This document shows positions 18,507 to 27,484 of a stretch of 64,000 nt of DNA, piece after piece. Under the pieces are notes generated by a model. That model was not told the origin of the DNA and made no database searches. It saw only the letters and a list, made by a program, of their open reading frames with translations. The DNA lies in the NCBI RefSeq assembly GCF_030815415.1, contig NZ_JAUSWW010000001.1:682001-746000 (forward strand), given 5' to 3'. Every line of letters begins with the position of its first letter. Positions within the stretch are counted from its first letter, which is position 1. Both the position numbers and the translations under genes were made by a program. The DNA is from Streptomyces canus (lineage in GTDB: Bacteria > Actinomycetota > Actinomycetes > Streptomycetales > Streptomycetaceae).

Positions 18507-19261
18507 CGGTTTTCGTCCCGTGAATCGAAGGTGCTCGCGTTCGGGTTGCCCTCCGCGTCCGCGGCGCCGACGAAGGCGCCCTTACGCAGCCATGTCCGCT
18601 CTCCGACACCGACCACCCGATCGACGAAGATCCCCGGCGTGACAACGGTCTCGGGATCGATCGCACCCAACTGCACGACGCGGTCCACCTGTACGACGGT
18701 GCTCTGCGCGGCGGCAGCCATGATCGGTCCGAAGTTCCGCGCGGTCTTGCGGTACACCACGTTGCCCCAGCGGTCGGCCAGATGGCCGCTCACCAGCGCG
18801 TAGTCGGCGTGCAGAGGGTGTTCCAGCACGTGGTCGCGCCCGCCGATGACCCGATGCTCCTTGCCGGCGGCCAGCGGGGTGCCGAAGCCCGTGGGAGTGA
18901 AGAACGCGCCGATTCCCGCGCCTGCGGCTCGGATGCGTTCAGCCAGTGTCCCCTGCGGGGCGAGTTCGAGCTCGATCTTCCCCGCCCGGTAGAGGCGGTC
19001 GAAGACGTAGGAGTCACTCTGACGCGGGAACGAGCAGATGATCTTGCGGACGCGGCCTGCGGCGAGCAGAGCGGCCAGGCCCGTGTTTCCGTTGCCTGCG
19101 TTGTTGTTGATGACCACGAGTTCGCGGGCGCCCTGCTCGAGAAGGGCGTCGATCAACTCCACGGGCTGACCGGCTCTGCCGAAACCACCGATCGTGATCG
19201 TTGCCCCGTCCTCGATGCCCGCCACGGCCTCGGCGACGCTCGGACAGACCTTCGAGATCAA
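18503..19261 (-). CDS. pcaI: 3-oxoadipate CoA-transferase subunit A
   Basis: 252 residues of the alpha subunit: IEDGATITIGGFGRAGQP is the glycine-rich N-terminal signature, followed by ELVVINNNAGNGNTG and GAFFTPTGFGT. It is the first gene of the operon pcaI-pcaJ-pcaF and probably the peroxiredoxin gene. Its upstream region contains an 8-bp inverted repeat that may be the operator. Acetoacetate-type CoA-transferases have similar chains, but the thiolase partner favours the beta-ketoadipate role. Confidence 0.88.
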   Translation of the reverse strand: MISKVCPSVAEAVAGIEDGATITIGGFGRAGQPVELIDALLEQGARELVVINNNAGNGNTGLAALLAAGRVRKIICSFPRQSDSYVFDRLYRAGKIELELAPQGTLAERIRAAGAGIGAFFTPTGFGTPLAAGKEHRVIGGRDHVLEHPLHADYALVSGHLADRWGNVVYRKTARNFGPIMAAAAQSTVVQVDRVVQLGAIDPETVVTPGIFVDRVVGVGERTWLRKGAFVGAADAEGNPNASTFDSRDENR

Positions 19262-19335
19262 GTGACATCACCCTTTCGCGAAGCGGCCTCAACGCCGCCC
19301 TGCCAGCGGTAACAGTACATCGGGAGCAGCGATTC

Positions 19336-19366
19336 GTACATAGTCAAAAGACTAATGCCTATGTAC
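19336..19366. promoter_or_regulatory. Inverted repeat upstream of the pca operon, candidate operator
   Basis: GTACATAG (19336-19343) and its exact inverse CTATGTAC (19359-19366) are separated by 15 bases. On the minus strand a TTGACT lies within the repeat (19347-19342) and could be a -35 box for pcaI. The binding regulator is not identifiable here. Confidence 0.5.
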
Positions 19367-20101
19367 CCAACAGGTCAGCCACGGGCTGTGCCGCACTTCC
19401 GCTGGGCAACTGGGCCATGCGTCGAAGGGGTCGCCCGGGGGCCGGGCAGCCGCTTTCGTCCGCCCGTAGTCCCGGGCCAGGCGGTGCAGCGGCCATCCGG
19501 CGGGCGGCAGCGGGGGCGTGCCTCATGTGCCCGGAGGAAGTGTCCACAGGAGGAGTCCGGCCGCCGGACCGCGAGCTGCGAAGAGCCACTGGACGCCATG
19601 GAAGCATTCGACGGCCGTGGCCCCTGTGGGTTGCCGAGGACAGCGCCGAGCCGGCGGAGGCTAGTTGGTCGCGAGCTGAGAGCTAACGGCGCAGGCAGCG
19701 CTGGGCGGCGGCTCGGGCCAGGTGCCGATGGCAACCGGCCGCCGGTCCACCGGAATTCCGGCAGAAGCGGGGCTAGTTGACGCAGGAGAGACCAGGGCGG
19801 CGAAGGCTGCCTGCAGAGCCCGCCCCGCGATCAGCGACGCCCGCGTTCGGTGCGAGGCCGCGCGGCGCGCAAGCGGGAGACGGCCTGCGTGACGAAGCGG
19901 CAGCCGGCGAGCACCCCGCGAACTGCGCCGGGCAGATCACACCGTACGGCGAGGCTGCCCAGCGTGCCGCGACGGGAGGCGTCAGCCACGCTTCGGGTCA
20001 GTTGCCTCGGCTGCTGCCGGACTGACTCGGTCTCTGTGCCTGAGCATCTTCGGCAGCGCCCGCACCGCGCGCGACGGCGTCCGCTTGCGGATGCCGTCGC
20101 A
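19367..20101. other. 735-base stretch without a supported gene
   Basis: Open frames exist on both strands, but none has recognisable motifs or a convincing ribosome site. Their composition is that expected of random frames in very GC-rich DNA. The minus-strand frame about 19800-20000 has reasonable codon bias and may be a decayed gene of unknown kind. Confidence 0.4.
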
Positions 20102-20728
20102 TCACCGCGCCGAGGAGAGCCCGCGTTCCTTCAGGCGGGCCCGATAGGCCCGTACGTTCTGGGTGTTGCCGCAGGTGGTGACGTCGTGCCAGAGACGCGA
20201 GCAGTTCTTGGAGCGGTCGTAGAACGCGCCGCGGCAGCGCGGGTTCGCACACACCTTCAGTCGCCGCATCGTGTCGGCATAGGTGGCGGCGGCCAGTTGG
20301 ATCATGACGTACGAGCGGAGAAGTTCGACACCCTTGCCGCGAGCGTGCAGCCGCGCGCCTCCGGGGTCCAGACTGACGGCTGCCGTCGTCTCGATCGACG
20401 GGGCGGCGACGGCGGCGGCAGGTTCGTCGGCATGCCCGGTGGCCAGCGCGGCACGGAGGTCGTCGCGCAGCGATCGGAGGCGCCCAAGGCCCCGCGCATC
20501 GAGGGGGCTGGGAGCGGAAGGAGCGCTGGAGTCGATACTGCTCAGCGTTGTGAGTGAGGACCGGAGCCATTGCTCCGCCGCATCGACGGACTCCAGAAGG
20601 TCAGGCTGACGTGGCTTGCCCAGGCTCGCTGTGTTCAAGAGGTCCTGTACGAATCCCAGGCCGCCTGGGGCGTTGTGTTCGACTTCCTCGTAGCGAGCCG
20701 AGGCCGGCCATTGGACCGCCGCACTCAT
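20102..20728 (-). CDS. CGNR zinc-finger protein (ABATE-type putative stress regulator)
   Basis: 208 residues. The C-terminus carries the CGNR zinc finger: CANPRCRGAFYDRSKNCSRL, then HDVTTCGNTQNVRAYRAR, with four metal-binding Cys and the CGN triad. The N-terminal part is the variable ABATE-like ligand domain, with an Ala/Pro-rich insert. Such proteins are thought to be transcription regulators. The ATG follows AGGAGG. It precedes the pca operon on the same strand by about 840 bases and lies between it and the enoyl-CoA hydratase operon, so it is a candidate regulator of either. Confidence 0.85.
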   Translation of the reverse strand: MSAAVQWPASARYEEVEHNAPGGLGFVQDLLNTASLGKPRQPDLLESVDAAEQWLRSSLTTLSSIDSSAPSAPSPLDARGLGRLRSLRDDLRAALATGHADEPAAAVAAPSIETTAAVSLDPGGARLHARGKGVELLRSYVMIQLAAATYADTMRRLKVCANPRCRGAFYDRSKNCSRLWHDVTTCGNTQNVRAYRARLKERGLSSAR

Positions 20729-20860
20729 CGTGTCCTCCTGGTGCCGTCAGGGTGCTTGCATCGCCTCTGTAAGAGCCTATCGCTTTCACCTGTGACCCAT
20801 GGCCAGACCGCACGAGCGGGGCCGCCGGCATGACGGCCCCGCGAGGCGACCTACTCCCCC

Positions 20861-21649
20861 CTATTCCCCGGTGAAGTCGACGGTGGGTCGGGGCTGTCCG
20901 GCCTTGTAGGCCGCCACAGCCGACGCAAGAGCGACGGTCACGTCCTTGGACTCGAACAAGGGGATGGCGATGTCGAACATCGAGTCGTCGGCGGCCTTCA
21001 CGCCACCAGCTTCCCACATCCGCAGCAGCGCCTTGTGCGCGGCGTGCGCCCGGGTGGGCCCTGCGGCCACCTTGCGGGCGAACGCCCGGGCGGCTTCAAG
21101 GACTTCGGCATCGGGCAGAACGTGGTTGACGACTCCGGCCTGCGCCATGGTGGCAGCGGGAACCTGTTCCGAGGTCAGTGCCCATTCGTAGGCCCTGGCA
21201 CGGCCCGCACGAGCGGCCGATCGGTAGATGCCGCCAAGCAGGGTGACGATGCCCAGCGTCTGCTCGGGGTGCCCGAACCGGGCCCCCTCGCCGGCGAAGA
21301 TCACGTCGGAGCGCAGCGCGAGTTCGAAGCCCCCGCCGAAGCACAGGCCGTTCACCACTGCGATCACTGGCACGGGCATCTGCTCGAAGCGGTTGAAGGC
21401 GAACATGTAGCGCTCGAACAGCATCCGCAGCTGCCGCACGTCGAGGTCAGGCCACGTGACGATGTCCCCGCCGAAGCAGAAGTCAGGCCCTTCGGCCCGC
21501 AGGAGGATCGCCCGCGCCCCCGATGACTCCGCCTTCTCGACCGCGGCGAGCAGTTCCTCGGCCATCTGTTCGTCGATACGGTTCTGCGGCGGGTTGTCCA
21601 GGACGATCTCGGCGACGTGGTCGTTGATGCCGAACCCAAGATGGCTCAT
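20861..21649 (-). CDS. Enoyl-CoA hydratase/isomerase (crotonase fold)
   Basis: 262 residues with crotonase landmarks: LLRAEGPDFCFGGDI forms the first half of the oxyanion hole and VNGLCFGGGFELALRSD the second, followed by FGHPEQTLGIVTLLGG. The Glu pair of classical hydratases is not clear, so hydratase, isomerase or C-C hydrolase activity on an acyl-CoA are all possible. It is the last gene of the operon with the hydrolase-NTF2 fusion and flavin reductase, 70 bases after the fusion gene, and would feed acyl-CoA units to the thiolase. Confidence 0.87.
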   Translation of the reverse strand: MSHLGFGINDHVAEIVLDNPPQNRIDEQMAEELLAAVEKAESSGARAILLRAEGPDFCFGGDIVTWPDLDVRQLRMLFERYMFAFNRFEQMPVPVIAVVNGLCFGGGFELALRSDVIFAGEGARFGHPEQTLGIVTLLGGIYRSAARAGRARAYEWALTSEQVPAATMAQAGVVNHVLPDAEVLEAARAFARKVAAGPTRAHAAHKALLRMWEAGGVKAADDSMFDIAIPLFESKDVTVALASAVAAYKAGQPRPTVDFTGE

Positions 21650-21719
21650 CGGTCTTCCATTTCTTTCCTGCGGACACGGTTGCTGAAGGTGGCCGCACGG
21701 GACAGACGGGGCTACTGGG

Positions 21720-22940
21720 CTACGCGCCCTGAGCGGGCTGCGGGTCGCCCGCATAGAAGTGATCGGGCGGGACGATGCCGTCCAGCCGGTCGCGGACCGT
21801 GGCGGAGAATCGCAGGACTGCTCCGAGCGGGCGATGGTGAATCGCCGCCCGGACGACGTCGCCGTCTGCGTTCTTCTCCAGCAGCGTGACACCGCAGAAC
21901 GCCACTCCGCCGAACGCCGTCGCCTTCCACTGCAGGTAGGTCGTGGTGGCGTCGGAGGCCTCGGCCGTGAACTCCAGCGACTCGTAGATGGTGCTCGCGG
22001 CCGCGAGAGCGGAGGCGACGAGCGCCCGACCGGCGATCGGCCGGGCAAGGATGCTGGCCTCCAGCACGACGTCCTCGGCGAAGCCCTGGGCGAAGGTGTT
22101 CTCGGAGTGCTCCGAGAACCCGCTGCGCCAGCCCGAGGCCGCATCGCCGGCATTCAGGTTCTGGAGGAAGCCGAGGACTTCGCGGGCCAGGGCGTGGGGG
22201 TACTCCACGTGCAGCCAGTGCCCACCGCCGGGAACCGTCGCCTGACGCGCAGCAGGGAAACGAGGCGCGATGGCGCCGGCGACGACTTCCTCGGTGACGA
22301 AGCCGTCGCTGTCGCCGCGGACGATGAGGACGGGGCCCAAGTACGCGCTCTGTTCCGGTGCCTCCTCGACACCGTTGTTCCAGATGTCGACGTACCGTGC
22401 GACCACGGGCGGGGCAACCAGCAGGCCGCTGCGGCTCAGCGCGTCCAGTGCCTCCTTGTCGAGCGCCGGCGAGAGCTGGGTGCGAACGGCACGCTGGGCC
22501 TCCGCGTTCCCGCCGAGTACCCGGAACGGCACGACGGCTTCCTCGGGCAGACGGGTGCCCCCGAGCGGGACCGGCGTGAGCAGAACCAGTCCGGCGACGC
22601 GCCCGGGCCGGGCGGCGGCCGCGAGTTCGGCAACCTGGGAGCCCATGCTCTGGCCCACCACCACGACGGGTCCCTCGATGTCGTCGACGGCGGATGCGAC
22701 CTCGTCGGCGAACAGGGCCAGACTCAGCTTCTCCGTGTCCTCGGCACAGGACGCACGGGTCCCGGAACCCGGAAGGTCGATACGCGCCGTCGCCACGGCC
22801 CCCTGCAGGGCTTCGACGAAGCCGTCCCAGACGGTGGCATCGTCCAGGAATCCGTGGACGAGCAGCAGTGTCGGCGCCTGCGGGAGCGCCTCGCCACCGC
22901 CGGTACCTGCCGGGTCGGCGCGAACAAGGTCTCTGGTCAT
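21720..22940 (-). CDS. Alpha/beta hydrolase fused to an NTF2/SnoaL-like domain
   Basis: 406 residues in two parts. Residues about 20-270 are an alpha/beta hydrolase: LLLVHGFLDDATVWDGF, nucleophile elbow GQSMGS, acid in VRGDSDGFVTEE and His in PGGGHWLHVEYP. Residues about 275-400 form an NTF2/SnoaL-like barrel (GFAEDVVLEASILARPIAG, then YLQWKATAFGGVAFCGVTLL, then RAAIHHRPLGAV). The ATG at 22940 overlaps the stop of the upstream flavin reductase gene (ATGA), which fixes the start. The fusion suggests that a hydrolysis step is coupled to an isomerisation or cyclisation-type reaction, or that the barrel binds the product. I know of no standard name for this architecture. Confidence 0.87.
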   Translation of the reverse strand: MTRDLVRADPAGTGGGEALPQAPTLLLVHGFLDDATVWDGFVEALQGAVATARIDLPGSGTRASCAEDTEKLSLALFADEVASAVDDIEGPVVVVGQSMGSQVAELAAAARPGRVAGLVLLTPVPLGGTRLPEEAVVPFRVLGGNAEAQRAVRTQLSPALDKEALDALSRSGLLVAPPVVARYVDIWNNGVEEAPEQSAYLGPVLIVRGDSDGFVTEEVVAGAIAPRFPAARQATVPGGGHWLHVEYPHALAREVLGFLQNLNAGDAASGWRSGFSEHSENTFAQGFAEDVVLEASILARPIAGRALVASALAAASTIYESLEFTAEASDATTTYLQWKATAFGGVAFCGVTLLEKNADGDVVRAAIHHRPLGAVLRFSATVRDRLDGIVPPDHFYAGDPQPAQGA

Positions 22941-23659
22941 TTCGATTCCGTCCTCGTTGATCCGGAAGGGGACCATTCCGCCGTGTCGATGGGTGAGAAG
23001 TCCGTCGGACGTTCATCGAGCCGCGCGCTGCGCGTCACGCGCAGACGCTCGACGAGCTCCTCGGGAAGGGGGGTGGTGAAGATGTTGTCGACGAGCGAGT
23101 ACTCGGCGGCCAGACGCCCAACGGCACCCAGGGCACCGATGTCGATGCGCCCGCCGGGCAGGTAGAGGTCGTCGCGCACGTGGAAGCGCTCCACGCGCCC
23201 CCAGACCACGTGGTCCGGCATCGGGGGCATGGGGATGATCCGATCGACCACGCACTCCATGGAAATGGGGGCGTCGGCGATCCGGGGCGCCGCGACGACC
23301 TCGCACTTGCCCTTCTCCAGGCCGAGTGCCTCGAATTCGTCGACCTCCGGGTCGAACTCGAAGGCGGAGCGGTGCACCTCGTCGGCGTGACCGATCGACG
23401 CCATGTTCACCACGAACTCACCGGTGTCCCGGATGTTGACGAACGTGTCCTTCAGGGTGACCTCGTCGGAGCGGGGCTGAAGGGAGATCGACACGATCGG
23501 GGGAAGGCGGCCGACGACGGTGAAGAAGGACACCGGGGCCACGTTGCCGATGCCCGCGGTCGACCGGGTGCTGACCCAGGCGATCGCGCGCGGCAGCACG
23601 CTGCCGATGAGAAGTTTGTAGCTCGACCTGGCGTCGAGCGATGCCGTATCGATGATCAT
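22937..23659 (-). CDS. Flavin reductase-like FMN-binding protein
   Basis: About 240 residues of the flavin reductase-like split-barrel family: SSYKLLIGSVLPRAIAWVST, NVAPVSFFTVVGRLPPIVSI and TGEFVVNMAS are the FMN-binding blocks. I prefer the ATG at 23659, 5 bases after GGAGAG, over the GTG at 23665. It starts the operon leading into the hydrolase fusion and enoyl-CoA hydratase. Such proteins supply reduced flavin to a monooxygenase, but no monooxygenase gene is present nearby; some members act on their own as flavoredoxins. Confidence 0.85.
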   Translation of the reverse strand: MIIDTASLDARSSYKLLIGSVLPRAIAWVSTRSTAGIGNVAPVSFFTVVGRLPPIVSISLQPRSDEVTLKDTFVNIRDTGEFVVNMASIGHADEVHRSAFEFDPEVDEFEALGLEKGKCEVVAAPRIADAPISMECVVDRIIPMPPMPDHVVWGRVERFHVRDDLYLPGGRIDIGALGAVGRLAAEYSLVDNIFTTPLPEELVERLRVTRSARLDERPTDFSPIDTAEWSPSGSTRTESK

Positions 23660-23832
23660 TTGCACTCTCCGTTGAACGCCTCATCCGAAGGGCTGCCGGT
23701 CTCGGCCTGCTCTCGGCGCCCGCGACGATGGCCGGCTCGATTCCCGGTCGGTACCGGGTGGGGATAGCCCCGGGGAAGCACGGGGCGAGAGGGACGACCT
23801 CTGATGCGTACAGGAGCGTAGCGCTTACATGT

Positions 23833-23909
23833 GTGACAACGCCAGATGTGCACCACCTGAGAAATGACAGAGTCATACCGTTGTCACCTGTGTACCGGGC
23901 TGTTAGGGT
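23833..23909 (+). promoter_or_regulatory. Divergent control region with inverted repeat and likely leaderless promoter
   Basis: GTGACAACG (23833-23841) and its inverse CGTTGTCAC (23879-23887) are 37 bases apart between two divergent operons. On the plus strand TTGTCA (23881-23886) and TAGGGT (23904-23909), spaced by exactly 17 bases, form a good promoter. Transcription would begin about 23916, next to the ATG at 23918, so the mRNA would have almost no leader. Confidence 0.6.
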
Positions 23910-23917
23910 CCGCCGCT

Positions 23918-24784
23918 ATGAGAGCAACAACGCTTCCAGGTCTCACCGGGGAACCGGCACTGGAGATGCGTCACGCCGCGCCACTGAGACCCGCGGCCCC
24001 CGGAACACCCCAGTTGCTGTTCGTACACGGTCTGGGCTACGCCGCTTGGGTCTGGGAGGACTGGATGGCCGCGGCGGCCGCGGCCGGACACGACAGCTGG
24101 GCGGTCTCCCTGCGCGGCCACGGCGGCAGCGGCGGCACCGCCGCCCGCTCCGCGCTGAGCGACTACGAGGCCGACGTCGTCCGCGCCGCACGCTCGCTCC
24201 CGGGGCCCGTCGTGCTGATCGGGCACTCCATGGGCGCGCTCGTCGTCCAACGCGCTGCCGCGGCGGCGAACGCCGCTGCCATGATCCTGGTCGCTCCGCT
24301 GCCCCCACGTCCCGCGGTGCACACGATTCTGGCGGTACTGCGCCGGCAACCGTGGCAAGTGCCTCGCTACATAGCCGGCAGGCCGATCAAGCTCGGTCCC
24401 CACATCCTCTACGCCCACCCGGACGACCCGGCGACGGCCGAGGCGAGCAAGCGCCTGACCCCCGACTCCCCGTTCGTCCAGTACCAGTTCCTCTTCCACC
24501 GGCCGACGGGCGTGCCGCCGCTGCCGGTCCTGGTGGTCGCCGCCGCGAAGGACCGGCTCGTGCCCCTCGTCTCCGTACGGGCCACTGCGCGGCGCTACGG
24601 GGCGCGACTCCGGAAGATCGCCGCCGTCGGACACACCATGATGCTCGACCCGGAACGGTCCGAGGGCTGGAAGCAGATCGAGTCCTGGCTCGCCGACGGC
24701 CCCCCGACGGCAGCCCACCCCACCGGCCCGCCACCCACCCGGCGCGGCAGGAGTGACAGTAAGGAAAAGAGGAACCATGGTTGA
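23918..24784 (+). CDS. Alpha/beta-fold hydrolase
   Basis: 288 residues: LLFVHGLGYAAWVWEDW, nucleophile elbow GHSMGALVVQ, acid in AAAKDRLVPL and catalytic His in VGHTMMLDPERS. The ATG at 23918 lies at the predicted transcription start and there is no ribosome site, consistent with a leaderless message; an upstream in-frame ATG at 23864 would overlap the promoter. The 3' end overlaps the next gene by 8 bases, so the two hydrolases are co-translated. Likely an esterase or lactonase in the same catabolic district. Confidence 0.85.
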   Translation: MRATTLPGLTGEPALEMRHAAPLRPAAPGTPQLLFVHGLGYAAWVWEDWMAAAAAAGHDSWAVSLRGHGGSGGTAARSALSDYEADVVRAARSLPGPVVLIGHSMGALVVQRAAAAANAAAMILVAPLPPRPAVHTILAVLRRQPWQVPRYIAGRPIKLGPHILYAHPDDPATAEASKRLTPDSPFVQYQFLFHRPTGVPPLPVLVVAAAKDRLVPLVSVRATARRYGARLRKIAAVGHTMMLDPERSEGWKQIESWLADGPPTAAHPTGPPPTRRGRSDSKEKRNHG

Positions 24785-25673
24785 CAGGCGAGACGTGGCC
24801 TTCACCGCCGACGGCGGAGTGACCCTGCGCGGCTGGTATTTCGTACCCGAAGGCGAAGGCCCGCATCCGGCGATCTCCATGGCTCACGGCTACGCGGGCG
24901 TCAAGGAACACGCCCTGGAGGGCTTCGCCCGGCGGTTCGCCGAGGCGGGCTTCGCCGTACTCCTCCACGACCACCGCACGTTCGGCGCCAGCGACGGCGA
25001 GCCACGTCAGGACGTCAATCCGTGGGTGCAGGCCGAGGACTGGCGTCGGGCGATCTCCTTCCTGGAGGCGCAGCCCGAGGTCGATCCGGACCGGCTCGGT
25101 GTCTGGGGAAGCAGTTACGCCGGCGGGCACGCCATCGTGCTCGGCGCCACGGACCGGCGCCTGAAGGCCGTCGTCGCGCAGGTCCCGAACATCAGCGGCT
25201 TCCGGCAGGGGCTGCGGCGGGTGCCTCCGCATCTCGTTCCCGCCCTCGAGGAGGGGCTCGCGGAGGAGGAGCGCAGCGCCGCTCGCGGGGAACCGCTCCA
25301 GTACCAGCAGATCGTCAGCAGCGATCCGGCGGTCCGCGCGTCCTACTACTCCGGCGACGCGGTCGACTTCTATCTCCAGGAGCTGCCGGAGGGAGTCTGG
25401 GAGAACCGGGTGACCGTACGGTCCACGCGCATGGCGCGCATGTACGAGCCCGGGTCGTTCATCCGCAGGGTGTCCCCCACGCCTTTGCTGATGATCGTGG
25501 CCAAGGACGACTACCTGACGGTGACCGACGTCGCTCTCGAGGCCTACGAGGACGCACTCGAACCCAAGAAGCTGGTCCTCATCCCCGGTGGCCATTTCGA
25601 CCCGTACCGCGCCCAGTTCGAGCGCGCATGCTCGGAAGCACTCGACTGGTTCCAGAAGTATCTGCAGGCATAG
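24777..25673 (+). CDS. Alpha/beta hydrolase of the dienelactone hydrolase/peptidase S9-like group
   Basis: 298 residues. VTLRGWYFVPEGEGPHPAI opens the fold. The nucleophile elbow is GVWGSSYAGGHAIV, with acid near VAKDDYLTVTDV and His in PGGHFDPY. It belongs to the YcjY/FrsA-like serine hydrolases with an inserted helical cap (about 140-215). The ATG at 24777 follows AGGAA and overlaps the upstream hydrolase stop. With the metallo-hydrolase that follows it forms a three-gene operon of hydrolytic enzymes, opposite the flavin reductase operon. Confidence 0.85.
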   Translation: MVDRRDVAFTADGGVTLRGWYFVPEGEGPHPAISMAHGYAGVKEHALEGFARRFAEAGFAVLLHDHRTFGASDGEPRQDVNPWVQAEDWRRAISFLEAQPEVDPDRLGVWGSSYAGGHAIVLGATDRRLKAVVAQVPNISGFRQGLRRVPPHLVPALEEGLAEEERSAARGEPLQYQQIVSSDPAVRASYYSGDAVDFYLQELPEGVWENRVTVRSTRMARMYEPGSFIRRVSPTPLLMIVAKDDYLTVTDVALEAYEDALEPKKLVLIPGGHFDPYRAQFERACSEALDWFQKYLQA

Positions 25674-25748
25674 AACGAGTGCGCCCCGACACGGCCGCCT
25701 CGACCGCGGGGCACGGGCCCCATGACAACTAAACGATAGGAGTCGGCC

Positions 25749-26600
25749 TTGGCCGGTAAGAAGGACCTTCGATACGCAGTCCACATCTCACCCTCGATCC
25801 CCACAGAGATCAGTGATCTGCCGCCCGGTGTGGAGCGGCGGATGTGGTCGCCCACCTCCTCGACACTCGTCTACGGCGAGCGGGACGCGGTACTCGTCGA
25901 CCCGGTCATGACGGTCCAGCAAGCCGTCGCGCTCGCCGAATGGGTGGAAACGTACGACCGGAATCTGACGACGGTCTACGTCACTCACGGACATGGAGAT
26001 CATTGGTTCGGGCTGGCGACCCTTCTCGAGCGCTTCCCGACCGCTCGAGCGGTCGCCACGCCGGCGGTCGTCGAACACATGGCGAAGCAGATGGAGCCGA
26101 GCTTCGTCGAGAGCTTCTGGAACGCAAGGTTCCCGGGCCAGATCCCGGAGCGCCTCGTGGCAGCCGACCCGATGAAGGACCAGGTGCTCGAACTCGAGGG
26201 ACGAGAGTTGACGGTCGTGCCGCTCGGTCACACCGACACCGACGACACGACCGCGCTGCACGTCCCGTCCATCGGGCTCGTGGTCGCCGGGGATGCCGCC
26301 TACAACGACGTGCACCTGTATCTCGCCGAGTCGCCGAGCGAGGGCCGCAAAGCGTGGAAGGAGGCGCTCGGCGTGATTGCCGGCCTCGGAGCCGACCATG
26401 TCGTGGCGGGGCACAAGCGTCCCGGCCGGCCTGACTCGCCGGGCATCCTCGCCGAGACCCGCGCCTACATCGATGGCTTCGAGGACTGCGTCGCGCGCAC
26501 CGCCTCCACTGAGGAGCTCTACCAAGCGATGTTGGAGATCCATCCGGACCGGGTCAACCCGGGCGCCCTGTGGGGCTCGGCCCGTTCGGTGAAGGGCTGA
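25749..26600 (+). CDS. MBL-fold metallo-hydrolase
   Basis: 283 residues with the metallo-beta-lactamase HxHxDH motif THGHGDHWFG (His80, His82, Asp84, His85), the later His in LGHTDTDD, the bridging Asp in VVAGDAAYND and the last His in VVAGHKRPGRPD. It would bind two metal ions and hydrolyse an ester, lactone or thioester. It starts with TTG at 25749 behind AGGAG. It is the third gene of the operon and ends the catabolic block on this strand. Confidence 0.9.
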   Translation: MAGKKDLRYAVHISPSIPTEISDLPPGVERRMWSPTSSTLVYGERDAVLVDPVMTVQQAVALAEWVETYDRNLTTVYVTHGHGDHWFGLATLLERFPTARAVATPAVVEHMAKQMEPSFVESFWNARFPGQIPERLVAADPMKDQVLELEGRELTVVPLGHTDTDDTTALHVPSIGLVVAGDAAYNDVHLYLAESPSEGRKAWKEALGVIAGLGADHVVAGHKRPGRPDSPGILAETRAYIDGFEDCVARTASTEELYQAMLEIHPDRVNPGALWGSARSVKG

Positions 26601-27169
26601 CGCGACACGCCTTCTTCGGCCCCGCGCCACCGTGGCCTGCACCATGCGTCCGGCTGACAGCCGATCACCGACCCGTGGCACACACCGGGCCGCACTGTTC
26701 AGGCGGCCGACACTTCCGGAGGCCCCACGACGGCTGGCCAGGCGAAGTCCGCCGACCTCGAAGGCCGGCCAGCGGGCGAGCCATGCCAAGGCGGTCTGCT
26801 GTGTCGGTGAGGGTGGTGGAGGAGCGCCGTCGCCACTGCCACGGGCCTTGGGAAAACTTCATGCCCGACTTTGCCCACGCCGCCCGGGGGGCCTCAAGGC
26901 TCACGCTGTTGCCCCGTCACCGCAGCGAGCCAAGGGCGACGGGTGAGCGGTTCACCCGCCGTGGGTGTGGTGCGACGTATCGCCCCTCTGATCCTCTGCG
27001 GCCTGGTCCTTTCGGCCACGGTGGAAAGGTGTGGCGACGTCCTGGCGACGGCGGCAGTTGGGATGCGGCGGTCCCAAGGACGCGCTGCGGACGCCTCACG
27101 GCACCGGGGTTCCGGTTTCGCAAATCGGCGAGGAAAGAGGGGTATCCATGCGCCTGTTGCGCACACAGG
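26601..27169. other. 570-base stretch without a supported gene
   Basis: Several open frames cross each other here, none with motifs or ribosome sites that I trust. The stretch adjoins a transposase relic and may hold other transposon debris too decayed to name. Confidence 0.4.
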
Positions 27170-27484
27170 AAGGCAGGAAAGGCAGCCGTCCCTCGGCGGC
27201 CTTCAGCTGCGGCAGTGCGGACAGCAGCCGCCCAGGCCGAGCGTTGTTGATGGGGTTGTGGTTCAGCGCGGCGTACATCGCGCCGTGCCGGCGCCGGTGC
27301 TCGACCACGAGCGTGTCAGGTCCATCAACGAGGTCACCGGCCCGTCTGCGTACGACAGCGCGTCCGCCAGCTCGAAGAGTGCTTCGCCCCCTGCGGTCAG
27401 GCATGCGTACACGACATCCCCGGAAGTGCGACGCCAGGCGAACGCGTCTCGCCTGACGTCCAGTTGCAGCACACTCACGTCCAC
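27170..27484 (-). pseudogene. IS701/IS4-like transposase, N-terminal relic
   Basis: The first minus-strand frame reads CLTAGGEALFELADALSYADGPVTSL and the next continues EHRRRHGAMYAALNHNPI and RPGRLLSALPQLKAAEGRLP. This is the recognisable N-terminal region of the Streptomyces DDE transposases that normally continue into a WLRPDA block. One frameshift and the loss of the remaining three quarters show that it is dead. It differs from the IS701 copy at 33143-34568. Confidence 0.6.

Noticed and set aside
26665..26904. Minus-strand frame of 79 codons that looked transposase-like
   Set aside because: Only scattered Arg/Pro resemblance; no catalytic or family motif could be pointed out.
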